Positions 9,561 through 20,222 of a stretch of DNA of 64,000 nt are shown one piece after another. The DNA is from Paenibacillus tundrae (lineage in GTDB: Bacteria > Bacillota > Bacilli > Paenibacillales > Paenibacillaceae): contig NZ_JAUSTI010000002.1 of NCBI RefSeq assembly GCF_030812775.1, positions 372,001 through 436,000 on the forward strand, in the 5' to 3' direction. The stretch's first letter is position 1. Every line of letters begins with the position of its first letter. The notes beneath the pieces are model-generated. The model made no database searches. It was not told the DNA's origin and saw nothing but the letters and a program-made list of their open reading frames with translations. Position numbers and translations under genes: made by a program.

Positions 9561-9575
9561 TTATAATTATTATAA
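9561..9575 (-). promoter_or_regulatory. PerR box in the fur promoter
   Basis: A 7-1-7 inverted repeat TTATAATTATTATAA matches the published PerR consensus (TTATAATnATTATAA) at every position. It lies four bases downstream of the fur -10 element, where bound PerR would block initiation. It differs from the Fur box (TGATAATnATTATCA) at the two positions that distinguish PerR from Fur operators. Confidence 0.85.
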
Positions 9576-9579
9576 TATA

Positions 9580-9608
9580 ATAATAAATCTTTAGAGAATA
9601 AAAAGCAA
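9580..9608 (-). promoter_or_regulatory. Sigma-A promoter of fur
   Basis: On the minus strand, -35 TTGCTT (9603-9608), a 17-base spacer and -10 TATTAT (9580-9585) lie directly upstream of the PerR box and about 85 bases from the fur start codon. Confidence 0.7.
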
Positions 9609-9760
9609 TGCTCTATCTCACACTTACACTAAAAAAACGCAAACGACACAGTCTTAACTGCCTATTAACTAAGTAATGGATCTAAGTGGATCTAAGTGGT
9701 CCTATATTCTTCAAAACAATTAAAGAACCAGCTAAAAAGCACGTAGAAAGTAGAACAAAT

Positions 9761-9789
9761 AAAAACCCCCGCCAACATGGCGAGGGTTG
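9761..9789 (-). terminator. Intrinsic terminator of gltD
   Basis: A minus-strand stem CCCTCGCCA/TTGGCGGGGG followed by T5 lies 15 bases after the gltD stop codon. Confidence 0.88.
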
Positions 9790-9804
9790 CAATAACGATA
9801 AGAG

Positions 9805-11292
9805 TTATACGAGAACCGTAGCTCCCATCAAATATTTATCAACTTCACGAGCCGCTTCGCGACCTTCATTGATTGCCCATACAACAAGACTTTGTCCACG
9901 ACGCATGTCGCCTGCTGCAAATACTTTATCAACGTTCGTATTGTACTTACCATAGCGGGCTTTAACATTGGTACGACGGTCTGTTGCAAGTCCCAATTGT
10001 TCTACCAGTGTCTGTTCAGGCCCATCAAAACCGATTGCAATCATCGCCATTTGAGCAGGGAAAACGCGCTCTGTTCCAGGGATTGGTTGATAGATTTTGC
10101 GACCTGTCTCATCCACGATACGCTCAATCTGAACGGTATGCAACTCTTTCAAGTTGCCTTCTTCGTCACCAACGAATTTCGTTGTCATGATGGAGAATTC
10201 ACGCGGATCTTGACCAAACAACGCTTTGGCTTCTTCTTGAGCATAATCTAATGTGTACACATTAGGGAACTGTGGCCAAGGGTTATTAATCCGGTCACGC
10301 TCCATAGGCGCTTGGGTGTGAGTACCAAACTGAGTAATCGTACGACAACCATGACGAAGCGATGTAGCTACACAGTCAGAGCCAGTGTCGCCGCCACCAA
10401 TAACGATAACATCTTTGTCTTGTGCAGACAGATAGTTACCATCTTCCAAGTTCGAATCCAAATAGCTCTTAATGCTGCTATTGAGGAAGTCCATAGCGTA
10501 GTGTACGCCTTTCAGGTCACTACCTTCAATGTTGAACTCACGCGGTTTGGTTGCGCCACCACACAATACAACAGCATCATAATCGTCTATCAACTGCTGT
10601 GCAGGAATGTCTTTACCGATCTCTGTATTCGTGATGAATTGGACGCCTTCTGCTTCAAGCAAGTCCACACGACGTTGAACTACTTTTTTATCCAATTTCA
10701 TTGTTGGAATACCGTACATCAACAAACCACCCACACGATCAGAACGCTCGTATACTGTTACAGTGTGACCTGCTTTGTTCAACTGAGCTGCAGTTGCAAG
10801 TCCTGCCGGACCCGAACCAACAACAGCTACGCGTTTACCCGTGCGTTTCTCTGGAGGTTGAGGAACTACCCAGCCTTCTTCAAAACCTTTTTCAATAATT
10901 GCTTCTTCTATCGTCTTAATCGTTACAGGCTGACCAATCAATCCAACGGTACAAGATCCTTCACAAGGCGCTGGGCATACACGACCTGTAAACTCAGGGA
11001 AGTTATTCGTTTTGTGAAGACGCTCAAGTGCTTCTCTCCACAATCCGCGGTAGACAAGGTTGTTCCATTCCGGAATCAGGTTGTGCACGGGGCATCCTGA
11101 TGTGCCACCAATCATATCTATACCTGTATGGCAATACGGGGTACCACAATCCATGCATCGTGCACCTTGTGTTCTGAGCTCTTCTTCCGCCATATGTTTG
11201 TGAAACTCTTCCCAATCCTTAATCCGCTCGGCTGGCTCGCGATCCGCTGGCAATTGCCGTTTGTATTCCATAAATCCAGTAGGTGTAGACAT
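9805..11292 (-). CDS. gltD: Glutamate synthase small (beta) subunit
   Basis: A 495-residue NADPH-dependent glutamate synthase beta subunit. It feeds electrons from NADPH through FAD and Fe-S centres to the large subunit, which converts glutamine plus 2-oxoglutarate to two glutamates. Visible features are N-terminal Fe-S ligands (Cys46, Cys49, Cys54, Cys67 and the CPAPCEGSC cluster at 106-114), an FAD motif GSGPAG (159-164) and an NADPH motif ([11 protein letters not shown]). Length is normal for GltD. Unusually, no gltB/gltA large-subunit gene is adjacent; the gene sits alone between a terminator and a 500-base non-coding stretch, so the large subunit must be encoded elsewhere. Confidence 0.94.
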   Translation of the reverse strand: MSTPTGFMEYKRQLPADREPAERIKDWEEFHKHMAEEELRTQGARCMDCGTPYCHTGIDMIGGTSGCPVHNLIPEWNNLVYRGLWREALERLHKTNNFPEFTGRVCPAPCEGSCTVGLIGQPVTIKTIEEAIIEKGFEEGWVVPQPPEKRTGKRVAVVGSGPAGLATAAQLNKAGHTVTVYERSDRVGGLLMYGIPTMKLDKKVVQRRVDLLEAEGVQFITNTEIGKDIPAQQLIDDYDAVVLCGGATKPREFNIEGSDLKGVHYAMDFLNSSIKSYLDSNLEDGNYLSAQDKDVIVIGGGDTGSDCVATSLRHGCRTITQFGTHTQAPMERDRINNPWPQFPNVYTLDYAQEEAKALFGQDPREFSIMTTKFVGDEEGNLKELHTVQIERIVDETGRKIYQPIPGTERVFPAQMAMIAIGFDGPEQTLVEQLGLATDRRTNVKARYGKYNTNVDKVFAAGDMRRGQSLVVWAINEGREAAREVDKYLMGATVLV

Positions 11293-11822
11293 CTTACGTT
11301 TTCCCCCATCCGTTCTTGTCTTAATCCCTTCATCTGTACGATTCTATATGAAATGGATTACTCATGATCTGAGTTTTTTGTCTATTGTATCACAAAATCT
11401 TCTCGAAGATATTTCAATTATAGTAGCATTTCGACATCTGAATATTAAATGGATTATCCGCATAATTATTTGTATTTTATACATCATATCGTCTCAATCT
11501 ACTCAGGGTCAATCCCCTAATTTTGGTGCAATATGTGTTATTTCAACATAAAAACAGGCGTGTGTTAGTCCTTCCAAAGTTCGCAACGTCACGTAAATGT
11601 CAGATAATTTGCCATTGATATCAACTAATTTGTATCCACTTGAAGCTGATTTCCGAATATTAGGCTTATTTTAGGGCTTTACAACGTTGAATGCCTACAT
11701 CTTTTACACTTTTTGTCTTATCCCTGCAGATCTATATGTATATTATACAAAATACCCCATGCTTTATGTTACATAAATGTTATATCCCATTTTCTGCAGG
11801 CTAAAAATATTCTGAAGAATTG
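11293..11822. other. Non-coding region upstream of gltD
   Basis: About 530 AT-rich bases with no convincing gene. A possible leftward extended -10 promoter for gltD (TGA-TACAAT, with the -10 at 11384-11389) is seen about 95 bases before the start. A rightward open frame here overlaps the gltD start, has no ribosome binding site and looks spurious. I see no known riboswitch. Confidence 0.5.
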
Positions 11823-11857
11823 AAAAAACGCTGTTTACGAATATTTCGTAATCAGCG
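11823..11857 (-). terminator. Terminator of the thyA-folA unit
   Basis: A stem CGCTG-T-TTACGAA/TTCGTAA-T-CAGCG (11829-11857, one T-T mismatch) is followed on the minus strand directly by six T residues. It lies 65 bases after the folA stop. A T-run also lies nearby on the plus strand. Confidence 0.85.
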
Positions 11858-11921
11858 CCTCAACATTTTTTTTATAAATTCACTTCAAAACGTAATAAAT
11901 GGATTGAAGCTAGGTTCAATC

Positions 11922-12410
11922 TTATTGTCTACGTTCGTAAAACTCAAAGGTAAACGCGTGAACGTTTTTCTCATCCTGTTCGCCTTCAATTTGCTTAATT
12001 AGCTCCCATTCAGACCAATCCACTTCAGGGAAAAACGTATCTCCCTCAAAATGTTCATGAATCTTGGTGACAACAAGACGGTCGGCAAACGGTAAAAATT
12101 CACGATAAACCTGTGAACCACCGATTACACATAACTCTTCCCCTTGCGTTACACTTAGACCCTCTTCGATGGTGTGAACCACTTCCGCTTGCTCTGCTGT
12201 GTAGTCTAAGTCTCTTGTTACGACGATATTACGACGTTTAGGGAGTGGTTTGCCGCCAAAAGATTCCCACGTATTACGTCCCATAATAATGGTTTTGTTT
12301 AACGTTTGTTGTTTGAAAAAGGCCATATCCTTGGGTAAATGCCATGGTAGCGAATTATTTAAGCCTATCACGCCATTCTCACCCATTGCCCATACAAGTT
12401 CAATGCTCAA
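11922..12410 (-). CDS. folA: Dihydrofolate reductase
   Basis: A 162-residue DHFR that reduces dihydrofolate to tetrahydrofolate with NADPH, replacing the folate oxidised by thymidylate synthase. Visible motifs are VIGLNNSLPWHLPKD with the substrate-binding acid at Asp28, MGRNTWES (43-50, NADPH side), and CVIGGSQVYREFL near residue 100. Length is standard for chromosomal bacterial DHFR. It lies about 50 bases downstream of thyA in the same direction, the usual thyA-folA pairing, and shares its terminator. Nothing suggests a trimethoprim-resistance variant. Confidence 0.95.
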   Translation of the reverse strand: MSIELVWAMGENGVIGLNNSLPWHLPKDMAFFKQQTLNKTIIMGRNTWESFGGKPLPKRRNIVVTRDLDYTAEQAEVVHTIEEGLSVTQGEELCVIGGSQVYREFLPFADRLVVTKIHEHFEGDTFFPEVDWSEWELIKQIEGEQDEKNVHAFTFEFYERRQ

Positions 12411-12461
12411 AGATTATACACTCCTTCGATCCAAAATCAAAATCGATTCCGCTTCTGCATT

Positions 12462-13256
12462 TTATACTGCAATTGGAGCTTTAATACCTGGATGGTGCTG
12501 ATAATTCTCAAATTCGAAATCTTCAAACTTATAGTCAAAAATGGATTCCGGCTTGCGCTTAATCACCAATTTGGGTAATGCAAAAGGTTCACGCGTCAGT
12601 TGAGTTCTGACCTGCTCTACATGGTTTGAATAGATGTGCACATCTCCACCTGACCAGATGAACTCACCCACCTCAAGGTCACATTGCTGCGCAATCATAT
12701 GGGTTAGAAGCGCATAACTGGCAATGTTAAACGGAAGACCCAGGAACGTATCTACAGAACGCATTGTAAGCATACATGATAATTTACCCTCTGCAACATA
12801 AAACTGAAACGCAAAATGACATGGCGGAAGCTTCATGTGGTTAATTTCAGCCACATTCCACGCACTTACAAGATGACGCCTAGAATCCGGGTTGTTTTTG
12901 ATCGAATCAATCACTGCCGCGATCTGGTCAATCTTCTCTCCATTTGGTGCTTCCCACGTACGCCACTGTGAGCCATACACAGGTCCAAGATCACCATTTT
13001 CATCCGCCCAATCGTCCCAGATTTTCACGCCGTTTTCTTTCAAGTAAGCGATGTTTGTATCCCCACTCAAAAACCACAAAAGCTCATGGATCACCGATTT
13101 AAGATGAATTCGTTTGGTTGTTACAAGTGGAAATCCTTCAGAAAGATCATAACGAAGCTGCCTACCAAATACGGACTGTGTCCCCGTTCCGGTGCGATCT
13201 CCTTTGTGTACGCCATTGTCTAATATATCTTGTAATAAATCGAGATAGTTTTTCAA
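12462..13256 (-). CDS. thyA: Thymidylate synthase
   Basis: ThyA methylates dUMP to dTMP using methylene-tetrahydrofolate. With TTG at 13256 as start it has 264 residues, the length of E. coli ThyA, and places the catalytic cysteine at Cys146 ([10 protein letters not shown]). Other motifs are DRTGTGTQS (20-28), [16 protein letters not shown] (168-182) and the folate/dUMP-binding C-terminus ending IKAPIAV. GAGGGG lies 7-8 bases before this TTG; an ATG at 13274 is in frame but sits upstream of that site. It is co-transcribed with folA. Confidence 0.93.
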   Translation of the reverse strand: MKNYLDLLQDILDNGVHKGDRTGTGTQSVFGRQLRYDLSEGFPLVTTKRIHLKSVIHELLWFLSGDTNIAYLKENGVKIWDDWADENGDLGPVYGSQWRTWEAPNGEKIDQIAAVIDSIKNNPDSRRHLVSAWNVAEINHMKLPPCHFAFQFYVAEGKLSCMLTMRSVDTFLGLPFNIASYALLTHMIAQQCDLEVGEFIWSGGDVHIYSNHVEQVRTQLTREPFALPKLVIKRKPESIFDYKFEDFEFENYQHHPGIKAPIAV

Positions 13257-13446
13257 ATTGATTTCCCCTCGCATCTCTATATGTTTCCACTCAATTCCAG
13301 ATTGACTTGAATTACATCATGTCTGACCATCTTAACAGTTTATCACACTGTACACGATGGAAAAAGAGTTGAGCCACATTCAATTTTGCCCACGTTTTAC
13401 AACACTAAGTGCATGATATTCCCTTCTAGAAGTCTCATATACTCAG

Positions 13447-13488
13447 AAAAAAAGAGGTGAGTAGCGCTAACGCACTACTCACCTCTTT
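13447..13488 (-). terminator. Terminator of the pdhABCD operon
   Basis: A long near-perfect stem (AAAGAGGTGAGTAG/CTACTCACCTCTTT) with a short loop is followed by T residues on the minus strand. It lies about 40 bases after the lpdA stop. Confidence 0.9.
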
Positions 13489-13530
13489 GATCTACGTATG
13501 ATGCCGGACGAATCCGAAGCTTAGAGGATC

Positions 13531-14946
13531 TTAACGGGAGATGATGTGGATCGGGTGACCCATAACCAATTCCGCTGCTTCCATCACGATTTCGCCCAAA
13601 GTTGGGTGAGCGTGGATCGTAAGCGCCAGATCTTCCAAAGTTGCGCCCATCTCGATTGCAAGACCAAGCTCAGCAATCAGGTTGGAAGCTTCCAGACCAA
13701 CGATTTGGCAACCAAGTACAAGGCCGCTCTCTTCGTCAGCGACGATTTTCACGAAGCCTTCAGCATGGTTCAAAGATACTGCACGGCCGTTACCCGCATA
13801 AGGGAATTTACCTGCTTTTACTTTGTAACCTTTCTCTTTAGCTTCTTTTTCAGTGTAACCTACGCTGGAGCATTCTGGATCTGTGAAGACAACAGCTGGC
13901 ATACATTTGTAGTCAACTACAGATGGTTGTCCTGCGATTGCTTCTGCAGCCACTTTACCTTCATAAGAAGCTTTGTGTGCCAGAGCAAGACCAGATACGA
14001 TATCACCAATTGCGAAGATGTGCGGGATGCTAGTGCGACCTTGGTGGTCAACTTTTACGAATCCACGCTCGTCAACGTCAACACCGATCATATCAAGACC
14101 AAGCTCACCGTCTGTGTTTGGACGACGTCCAACAGTAACAAGCAGGTAATCTGCAGTTACTTCTTTGGATTCACCATTTACAGAATATTTAACAGTTACA
14201 TCTTTATCCGTTTGCTCAGCACTTTCAGCTTTTGCACCCGTTACGATTTCGATGCCTGTTTTCTTCATGTTTTTAGCCACGAGGCTAGTCATGTCTTTAT
14301 CGAATCCTGGCAGTACAGTATCCAAACCTTCGATGATTGTTACTTTAGCACCGAATTTGGAGTACATTTGACCAAGCTCAGCGCCGATATAACCGCCACC
14401 GATTACGATCATGCTTTTTGGTACTTCAGGCAAGTTCAATGCTTCTGTTGAAGACAGAATGCGTCCGCCAAATGGGAAAGGTTTCAGTTCGATTGGACGG
14501 GAACCTGTTGCAATGATTGCATTTTTGAACTTGTAACGTGGTGACTCGTGATCGTTAAATACACGAGCTTCGTTTTCGTTGATGAACATGCACTCACCGT
14601 TGAAAACTTCAACTTTGTTACCTTTGAGCAAACCAGCTACGCCGCCAGTCATTTTCTTAACAACGCCGTTTTTGAATTCTTGAGTTTTGCTGAAGTCCAC
14701 TTTAACGTTCTCAGCAGAGATACCAAATGCTTCACCGTGAAGTGCAGACTCATATTGGTGTGCAGCAGAGATCAGAGCTTTGGATGGAATACATCCGCGG
14801 TTCAAACATACGCCGCCTAGCTCTGATTTGTCTACGATCAATACGCTTTGGCCCAGCTGTGCAGCACGGATGGCAGCTACATAGCCGCCAGGTCCTGCAC
14901 CAATTACTAATGTGTCGATATTGAGAGAAGCGTCGCCTACTACCAT
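13531..14946 (-). CDS. lpdA: Dihydrolipoyl dehydrogenase, E3 of pyruvate dehydrogenase
   Basis: A 471-residue flavoprotein (pdhD in Bacillus naming) that reoxidises the dihydrolipoyl group on E2 and passes electrons to NAD+. It shows an FAD motif (GAGPGG, 16-21), the redox disulfide [13 protein letters not shown] (Cys47/Cys52), an NAD motif ([12 protein letters not shown]), and the active-site His-Glu region AHPTLGE near the C-terminus. Length is standard. It is the last gene of the operon, three bases after pdhC. ATG 14946 gives a slightly extended N-terminus ([11 protein letters not shown]) before the flavin fold. Confidence 0.96.
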   Translation of the reverse strand: MVVGDASLNIDTLVIGAGPGGYVAAIRAAQLGQSVLIVDKSELGGVCLNRGCIPSKALISAAHQYESALHGEAFGISAENVKVDFSKTQEFKNGVVKKMTGGVAGLLKGNKVEVFNGECMFINENEARVFNDHESPRYKFKNAIIATGSRPIELKPFPFGGRILSSTEALNLPEVPKSMIVIGGGYIGAELGQMYSKFGAKVTIIEGLDTVLPGFDKDMTSLVAKNMKKTGIEIVTGAKAESAEQTDKDVTVKYSVNGESKEVTADYLLVTVGRRPNTDGELGLDMIGVDVDERGFVKVDHQGRTSIPHIFAIGDIVSGLALAHKASYEGKVAAEAIAGQPSVVDYKCMPAVVFTDPECSSVGYTEKEAKEKGYKVKAGKFPYAGNGRAVSLNHAEGFVKIVADEESGLVLGCQIVGLEASNLIAELGLAIEMGATLEDLALTIHAHPTLGEIVMEAAELVMGHPIHIISR

Positions 14947-14949
14947 ATC

Positions 14950-16269
14950 TTACACCTCCATAACAAGCAACTCAGGGTTAGCGAGCAGCTGTTTAATGTA
15001 ATTCATAAAGTTTTGTGCAGTTGCGCCATCGATGATACGGTGGTCGAAGCTCAAGGAAAGAGCCATTACTGGTGCTGCAACAACTTCGCCGTTTTTGATA
15101 ACCGCTTTTTCGCTGATGCGTCCAGTTCCGAGGATAGCAACTTCAGGGAAGTTGATGATCGGAGTGAAGAACATACCGCCAGCAGAACCGATGTTACTGA
15201 TGGAGATTGTGCTTCCTTTCATTTCGTTCGCGCTCAGTTTACCTTCACGACCACGAGCTGCCAGATCACGGATAGAGTCAGCGATCATCCAGATGGATTT
15301 ACGATCAGCATCTTTGATAACAGGAACGATCAAGCCGTTGTCTGTATCTGTAGCGATACCGATGTTGTAGTATTTTTTGTAAACAATTTCGTTAGCTTCT
15401 TCATCGATCATTGCGTTCAGAGCAGGGAATTGGCGGGAAGCCGCAACCAATGCCTTAACGATGAATGGCAAGTAAGTAACTTTTGTTCCTTTTTTCTCAG
15501 CAATTGGTTTCATGCGAGTACGGAAAGCAACCAATTCAGTTACGTCAACTTCGTCCATGATTGTAACGTGAGGTGCTGTGTAAGCCGATTTAACCATTGC
15601 GTTAGAGATCGCTTTACGGATACCTTTGAACGGTACGCGCTCTTCTTCAAGGCGTTGATCAGCTGCAGCAGCTGGTGCTGCGGATTTTTTCTCTTCTTGA
15701 GCAGGTGCTTCGGAAGATGCCGCTGCGGAAGAACCGCCACCATTTTTGAAGGATTCAACATCTTCTTTAGTTACTTTACCGTTGTTGCCAGTACCGTTAA
15801 CCTGAGCGATGTCTACACCTTGTTCACGAGCGAATTTGCGCACGCTTGGAGTGGCCAGAACGTCTTTAGCAGGTACTGCTGGTACGCTGTTATTGCCGCC
15901 TTCTTTAGTTGCATCCGGGCTGGAAGCTGCTGCAGAAGAACCGCTAGTGTCAGCTCCACCTTGAGCTGCATCTTTCTCTTGCTCGCCTTGATCGCCAGCA
16001 GGAGCGTCGTCTTGCTCAGGAAGTTCGCCTTCTGCGTCAATGATTGCTACAACTTCACCAACGTGGCAGATTTGACCGTCTTTAGCGAATACTTCAGTAA
16101 CTGTTCCGTTAACCGGACAAGGTACTTCAACTACCGCTTTATCGTTCTGTACTTCCATGATGATATCGTCGTCAGTTACCTTGTCCCCAACTTTGATGTG
16201 CATCTTGATGATTTCGCCTTCGTGAAGGCCTTCGCCTAGTTCAGGGAATTTATATTCAAATTTAGCCAA
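14950..16269 (-). CDS. pdhC: Pyruvate dehydrogenase E2, dihydrolipoamide acetyltransferase
   Basis: The core transacetylase of the pyruvate dehydrogenase complex, 439 residues from TTG 16269. Domain order is one lipoyl domain (1-80, lipoylated Lys44 in NDKAVVE), a Gly/Ala/Asp/Ser-rich linker, the peripheral-subunit-binding domain (about 130-170, [15 protein letters not shown]), a second Ala-rich linker, and the catalytic domain with His410 and Asp414 in HRIIDG. AAGGAGG is 8 bases before the TTG; the longer in-frame extension to 16323 precedes that site and lacks lipoyl homology. The two flexible linkers are typical of single-lipoyl Gram-positive E2 proteins. Confidence 0.95.
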   Translation of the reverse strand: MAKFEYKFPELGEGLHEGEIIKMHIKVGDKVTDDDIIMEVQNDKAVVEVPCPVNGTVTEVFAKDGQICHVGEVVAIIDAEGELPEQDDAPAGDQGEQEKDAAQGGADTSGSSAAASSPDATKEGGNNSVPAVPAKDVLATPSVRKFAREQGVDIAQVNGTGNNGKVTKEDVESFKNGGGSSAAASSEAPAQEEKKSAAPAAAADQRLEEERVPFKGIRKAISNAMVKSAYTAPHVTIMDEVDVTELVAFRTRMKPIAEKKGTKVTYLPFIVKALVAASRQFPALNAMIDEEANEIVYKKYYNIGIATDTDNGLIVPVIKDADRKSIWMIADSIRDLAARGREGKLSANEMKGSTISISNIGSAGGMFFTPIINFPEVAILGTGRISEKAVIKNGEVVAAPVMALSLSFDHRIIDGATAQNFMNYIKQLLANPELLVMEV

Positions 16270-16445
16270 CTGAAAAACCTCCTTGATTATGTGCTCAATC
16301 CTGAAAACAACCCTTAACTCCAAGAACCAACTGTTACTGCTAATGCAAATAACTGTTACTCAAGGGGCTAATGGCTGTTTACAGTGCAGCCTACGCTGCG
16401 GTGTGAATCACCATACTGCGCCTTGCGGCATGTCAGATGATTAAA

Positions 16446-17423
16446 TTAGAAATTTACGACTTTGTTAACCGCAGCAACAATACGTGCTGGGTTAGGCAGC
16501 CATGTATCTTCGATTTGTGCAAAAGGATATACAGTATCCGGACCTGCTACACGCAGTACCGGTGCTTCCAAGTGCAGGATTGCTTTTTCATTGATTTGTG
16601 CAATGACTTCAGCTGCAACACCTGCGCTCTTTTGAGCTTCTTGTACAACAATTGCACGATTTGTTTTCTTAACAGAAGCAATAACTGTATCGATATCGAT
16701 CGGGCTGATCGTACGAAGGTCGATTACTTCAACTTTGATTCCTTGTTTTTCAAGCTCTTCTGCTGCTTTAACGGAAGTGTGAACCATCATACCGTAAGTG
16801 ATAATCGTAACGTCGGAACCTTCACGAACAACGTTCGCTTTACCCAGTTCAACAACATAGTCCTCTTCAGGCACTTCTGCACGGAAAGCATGGTACAGGT
16901 TCAAGTGCTCCATGAAGAATACAGGATCGTTGTCGCGGATAGAAGCAATCATCAGACCTTTTGCATCGTAAGGGTTAGATGGAACTACTACTTTAATACC
17001 CGGAGTTTGCGTGAGCAAACCTTCCAGAGAATCTGTATGCAATTCTGCCGCTTTTACACCGCCACCGAATGGTGTACGGAATACGATTGGAGAATTGTAT
17101 TTTCCACCGGAGCGGAAACGCATACGAGCAGCTTGAACTACCATTTGGTCAAGTGCTTCGAAGATGAAACCAACGAATTGGATTTCAGCTACTGGACGGA
17201 AGCCTTGGATACCCAAACCTACAGCCAGACCACCAATAGCGGACTCAGCCAGCGGAGTATCAAATACACGCTCTTCGCCAAACTCTTTTTGCAGACCTTC
17301 CGTTACACGGAAAACGCCGCCTACATTACCTACGTCTTCACCGAAAAGCAGAACGTTAGGATCACGTTTCAACTCAACGCGAAGCGCATCACGGATTGCT
17401 TCTTTCATGTTCAATTGTGCCAT
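16446..17423 (-). CDS. pdhB: Pyruvate dehydrogenase E1 beta subunit
   Basis: A 325-residue transketolase-like subunit that forms the alpha2-beta2 E1 with PdhA and helps bind thiamine diphosphate. Conserved segments are [41 protein letters not shown] and [14 protein letters not shown]. The length equals that of B. subtilis PdhB (family knowledge). ATG 17423 with GGAGG 11 bases upstream is preferred over earlier in-frame starts. About 105 bases separate it from pdhA. The roughly 175 bases between pdhB and pdhC hold small hairpins (for example GCAGC/GCTGC near 16387) that could be processing sites. Confidence 0.95.
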   Translation of the reverse strand: MAQLNMKEAIRDALRVELKRDPNVLLFGEDVGNVGGVFRVTEGLQKEFGEERVFDTPLAESAIGGLAVGLGIQGFRPVAEIQFVGFIFEALDQMVVQAARMRFRSGGKYNSPIVFRTPFGGGVKAAELHTDSLEGLLTQTPGIKVVVPSNPYDAKGLMIASIRDNDPVFFMEHLNLYHAFRAEVPEEDYVVELGKANVVREGSDVTIITYGMMVHTSVKAAEELEKQGIKVEVIDLRTISPIDIDTVIASVKKTNRAIVVQEAQKSAGVAAEVIAQINEKAILHLEAPVLRVAGPDTVYPFAQIEDTWLPNPARIVAAVNKVVNF

Positions 17424-17528
17424 TTGCTTCATTTCCTCCTTAAACATTGACAGTTCACATTTGAATTCATACATGTATACCGAGACACCATAACAGGCGC
17501 CGGATGTTTATGCTTTATCGGAAAAAAC

Positions 17529-18596
17529 TTATTGGAAATCAGCTTTTTGCTCTTCCAAGTGCTTAGGCGTTTGTTCGAACATGCTGTCGATCAAGCCTGA
17601 AATCGTCATTTTCTCGGTTTTTTCCGCTTTTTTGATCTCTTCGTTTACTTTAGCTTTTGCTTCTTCTTTCACACGAGCTGTATCTTCTTCAGTCCACAGA
17701 CCTTTTTTCTCCAGATACTTAGCGAAACGTGCGATTGGATCTTTTACGCTCCACTCAGCCTCTTCTTCTTTTGTACGATATTTGGAAGCATCGTCAGAAA
17801 GGGAGTGAGGACGGAAACGGTAAGTTACCGCTTCGATCAATGTAGCGCCTTCTCCGTTACGACCACGTTCAGCAGCTTCCTGAACAGCTTTGATAACAGC
17901 GAAGATGTCCATACCGTCAACTTTAACACCTTTGATCCCTGCTGCTACCGCTTTGTGAGCGATGGACAGAGCTGCTGTTTGCTTAGCAAAAGGAGTTGTG
18001 ATGGCATAACCATTGTTTTGTACGAAGAAGATCACTGGCAGTTTGTATACACCAGCGTAGTTCAGACCTTCATAGAAGTCACCTTCAGAAGAACCGCCAT
18101 CACCTGTGTACGTAATAACTACTTGTTTTTGTTTCTTCAATTTGTAACCCATAGCGATACCCATTGCGTGCAGAATTTGTGCACCAATGATGATTTGTGG
18201 CATCAATACGTTAACGCCATCTGGAATTTGTCCACCATGTTGGTGTCCACGTGAGTACAAGAACGCTTGATAAAGAGGAAGTCCGTGCCACACGAGTTGC
18301 GGAATGTCGCGATAGCCTGGAGCAACAAAATCTTCTTTTTCAAGTGCATATTCACTACCAACCATTGTAGCTTCTTGACCAGATACTGGAGCATAGAAAC
18401 CAAGACGACCTTGACGGCCCAGGTTTACTGCACGGTCATCCCAAGTACGGGTAAATACCATGCGGTACATAATTTCTTTTAATTGATCGTCGGAAAGCTT
18501 AGGCATCATGTCTTTGTTAACAATTTCGCCGTCAGGAGACAGCACGGACAGAGCTTCTACATCCTCCGTATATACTTCATAAGGAACCTTGCTCAT
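17529..18596 (-). CDS. pdhA: Pyruvate dehydrogenase E1 alpha subunit
   Basis: A 355-residue E1 alpha subunit that decarboxylates pyruvate with thiamine diphosphate and starts acetyl transfer to E2. The cofactor-binding motif GDGGSSEGDFYEGLN, ending in NNGYAI, is clear. HSLSDDASKYR corresponds to the regulated loop region, though no bacterial kinase is expected. ATG 18596 has GAGGTGA about 9 bases upstream. It is the first gene of pdhA-pdhB-pdhC-lpdA, behind a strong sigma-A promoter. The complex links glycolysis to acetyl-CoA. Confidence 0.95.
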   Translation of the reverse strand: MSKVPYEVYTEDVEALSVLSPDGEIVNKDMMPKLSDDQLKEIMYRMVFTRTWDDRAVNLGRQGRLGFYAPVSGQEATMVGSEYALEKEDFVAPGYRDIPQLVWHGLPLYQAFLYSRGHQHGGQIPDGVNVLMPQIIIGAQILHAMGIAMGYKLKKQKQVVITYTGDGGSSEGDFYEGLNYAGVYKLPVIFFVQNNGYAITTPFAKQTAALSIAHKAVAAGIKGVKVDGMDIFAVIKAVQEAAERGRNGEGATLIEAVTYRFRPHSLSDDASKYRTKEEEAEWSVKDPIARFAKYLEKKGLWTEEDTARVKEEAKAKVNEEIKKAEKTEKMTISGLIDSMFEQTPKHLEEQKADFQ

Positions 18597-18651
18597 TTTT
18601 TTCTTCACCTCAACAAAAAATTTGAATATCAAGTTCCGCTGTTATAATATT

Positions 18652-18681
18652 ATTATACACCTGTTTCACTGCATACGTCAA
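18652..18681 (-). promoter_or_regulatory. Sigma-A promoter of the pdh operon
   Basis: Minus-strand -35 TTGACG (18676-18681), an 18-base spacer and a perfect -10 TATAAT (18652-18657), about 55 bases before the pdhA start codon. Confidence 0.85.
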
Positions 18682-18852
18682 AGATATCCGTAATTTTTTT
18701 ATATTTTCTTTCGGATTGTATGTATAACAGGGTAGTAATATTGGTATAACAGCATAGTACATGTTTGCGTTTTTTACCTAAACCCGCATAAGGTTAATCT
18801 TACCGTATTGCGCGGTCGAATGCAAAAATAAAACCGAGAAAGGTGACGTTTT

Positions 18853-19587
18853 ATGACGGATTCTCGCTATTTGAAACGCACAATTGTAAAGGAAGAGATT
18901 GAAAGTCGTTATCTCGGAGAGAAGCGGACTCTACGAATTTATCTTCCGCCTGGCTACAATGAACTGCTCAGTTATCCTGTCGTTTATTGTCAGGATGGCG
19001 AAGAATTTTTTAATTTTGGACGAATCGCTACAACAGCAAACCGCATTATCCTAGATGAGGGCGCTGAACCTTTCATCATCGTTGGGGTTCAGGTTGACGT
19101 TTCTGTAAGGACACAGGAGTACGCTCCCTTCGGAGATCGGTTTAAGTCTTATACCGCTTGCTTCGCTGAAGAGATTATTCCCTATGTAGAAGAGAAATAT
19201 CCCGTGCGCCGCTCACCGCAAGAACGTGTCTTGGCTGGCGACTCACTCGGCGGCAGTGTATCATTGCATCTTGCCCTACTCTATCCCGATCTGTTCCATC
19301 GCGTCATTAGCTTGTCTGGAGCCTTCTATTCAGCTTCCCAAGAAATCTATGCCGCAGAAGAGAATTTGTCTTGGCTTTCTATCTGGATGATCGTTGGTTT
19401 GCAAGAAACAGCTTTTGAAGCAGACACAGGAACTTATGACTTTGTTCAATTGAACCGAGATACACGTGATTTATTGGAGAAACGTGGTGCGATCGTCTCC
19501 TATAGAGAGAAAGAAGGAAACCACCAATGGGGATTTTGGCAAAAGGAACTGCCAGAAGCACTGTTATACTTTCTTCAAGAAAATTAA
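18853..19587 (+). CDS. Esterase-D-type alpha/beta hydrolase
   Basis: A 244-residue cytoplasmic alpha/beta hydrolase of the enterochelin-esterase/esterase-D group. The nucleophile elbow is GDSLGGS and the catalytic histidine is probably in EGNHQWGFW near the C-terminus. The N-terminal YLGEKRTLRIYLPPGY and VVYCQDGEEFF match the Esterase (PF00756) fold. It has no signal peptide. It is transcribed divergently from pdhA, and GAAAGGTGAC precedes the ATG. The substrate is not known; a siderophore-ester role is possible but nothing nearby supports it. Confidence 0.85.
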   Translation: MTDSRYLKRTIVKEEIESRYLGEKRTLRIYLPPGYNELLSYPVVYCQDGEEFFNFGRIATTANRIILDEGAEPFIIVGVQVDVSVRTQEYAPFGDRFKSYTACFAEEIIPYVEEKYPVRRSPQERVLAGDSLGGSVSLHLALLYPDLFHRVISLSGAFYSASQEIYAAEENLSWLSIWMIVGLQETAFEADTGTYDFVQLNRDTRDLLEKRGAIVSYREKEGNHQWGFWQKELPEALLYFLQEN

Positions 19588-19746
19588 TATTGTATTTAAC
19601 TGAACAGGCGGCTGAAATGCCGCTTTAGTTTCACCCTTTAATGTTACCGCTTACATAAATCTGCAAACAAAAAGCTGGATTTTTACTTTAACCCAGCTCT
19701 ACTTGAATTCCTTCCATTACTTTTGTACAAAGTGCCTTACAAAACC

Positions 19747-20217
19747 TTAAGCCAATGCATGTTCTGCAATAATTCGTTCCAATAGTACATTACAGCCTGC
19801 ATCAACCAATTGATACACTTCCTCAAAATTTCCAGTATGATATGGATCTGGAACTTCACGCAGCACTTCATCAGGTAGCAGATCCATCAGTTTGATGATA
19901 TCTGCAGCTGCACCACCTGTAACTTTGCGAACATTCGCTTCATTAGAGTTGTCCATGCAGACAATATAATCGAATTGCTCGAAGTCATTACTTGCGAACT
20001 GTCTTGCAGCCATATTGGCATACGAAATCTGAACACTATCTAACAGTTTACGAGTTCCCTCATGAGGAGGTTTACCTACATGCCAGTCCCCTGTTCCAGC
20101 TGAATCAACTTCAATCTGCTGTGCTAGTCCGCGCTCTTCAATTTTGTGGCGCAGCACAGCTTCAGCCATAGGTGATCGGCAAATATTGCCAAGACAAACG
20201 AATAAAACTCGAATCAT
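19747..20217 (-). CDS. Low-molecular-weight protein-tyrosine phosphatase
   Basis: A 156-residue LMW-PTP. The P-loop CLGNICRSP gives the nucleophile Cys8 and Arg14. The general acid is in DPYHTG in the C-terminal half, and VDSAGTGDWHVG is the conserved central segment. The enzyme hydrolyses phosphotyrosine or arsenate-like substrates. ATG 20217 follows AAGGGGGAA; the in-frame extension to 20319 lies inside the upstream gene and is rejected. The start lies 6 bases after the stop of the TRIC-like membrane protein, so the two are translationally linked. No tyrosine kinase gene is adjacent. Confidence 0.9.
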   Translation of the reverse strand: MIRVLFVCLGNICRSPMAEAVLRHKIEERGLAQQIEVDSAGTGDWHVGKPPHEGTRKLLDSVQISYANMAARQFASNDFEQFDYIVCMDNSNEANVRKVTGGAAADIIKLMDLLPDEVLREVPDPYHTGNFEEVYQLVDAGCNVLLERIIAEHALA

Positions 20218-20222
20218 TTTAA

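Noticed and set aside
11261-11551. Rightward 96-residue frame near gltD
   Set aside because: It overlaps the gltD start on the other strand, has no ribosome binding site, and its composition is like AT-rich non-coding DNA.
13546-18254. Long rightward frames opposite the pdh operon
   Set aside because: They are antisense shadows rich in Cys, Phe and Ser, caused by codon bias of the well-expressed pdh genes, without start signals.
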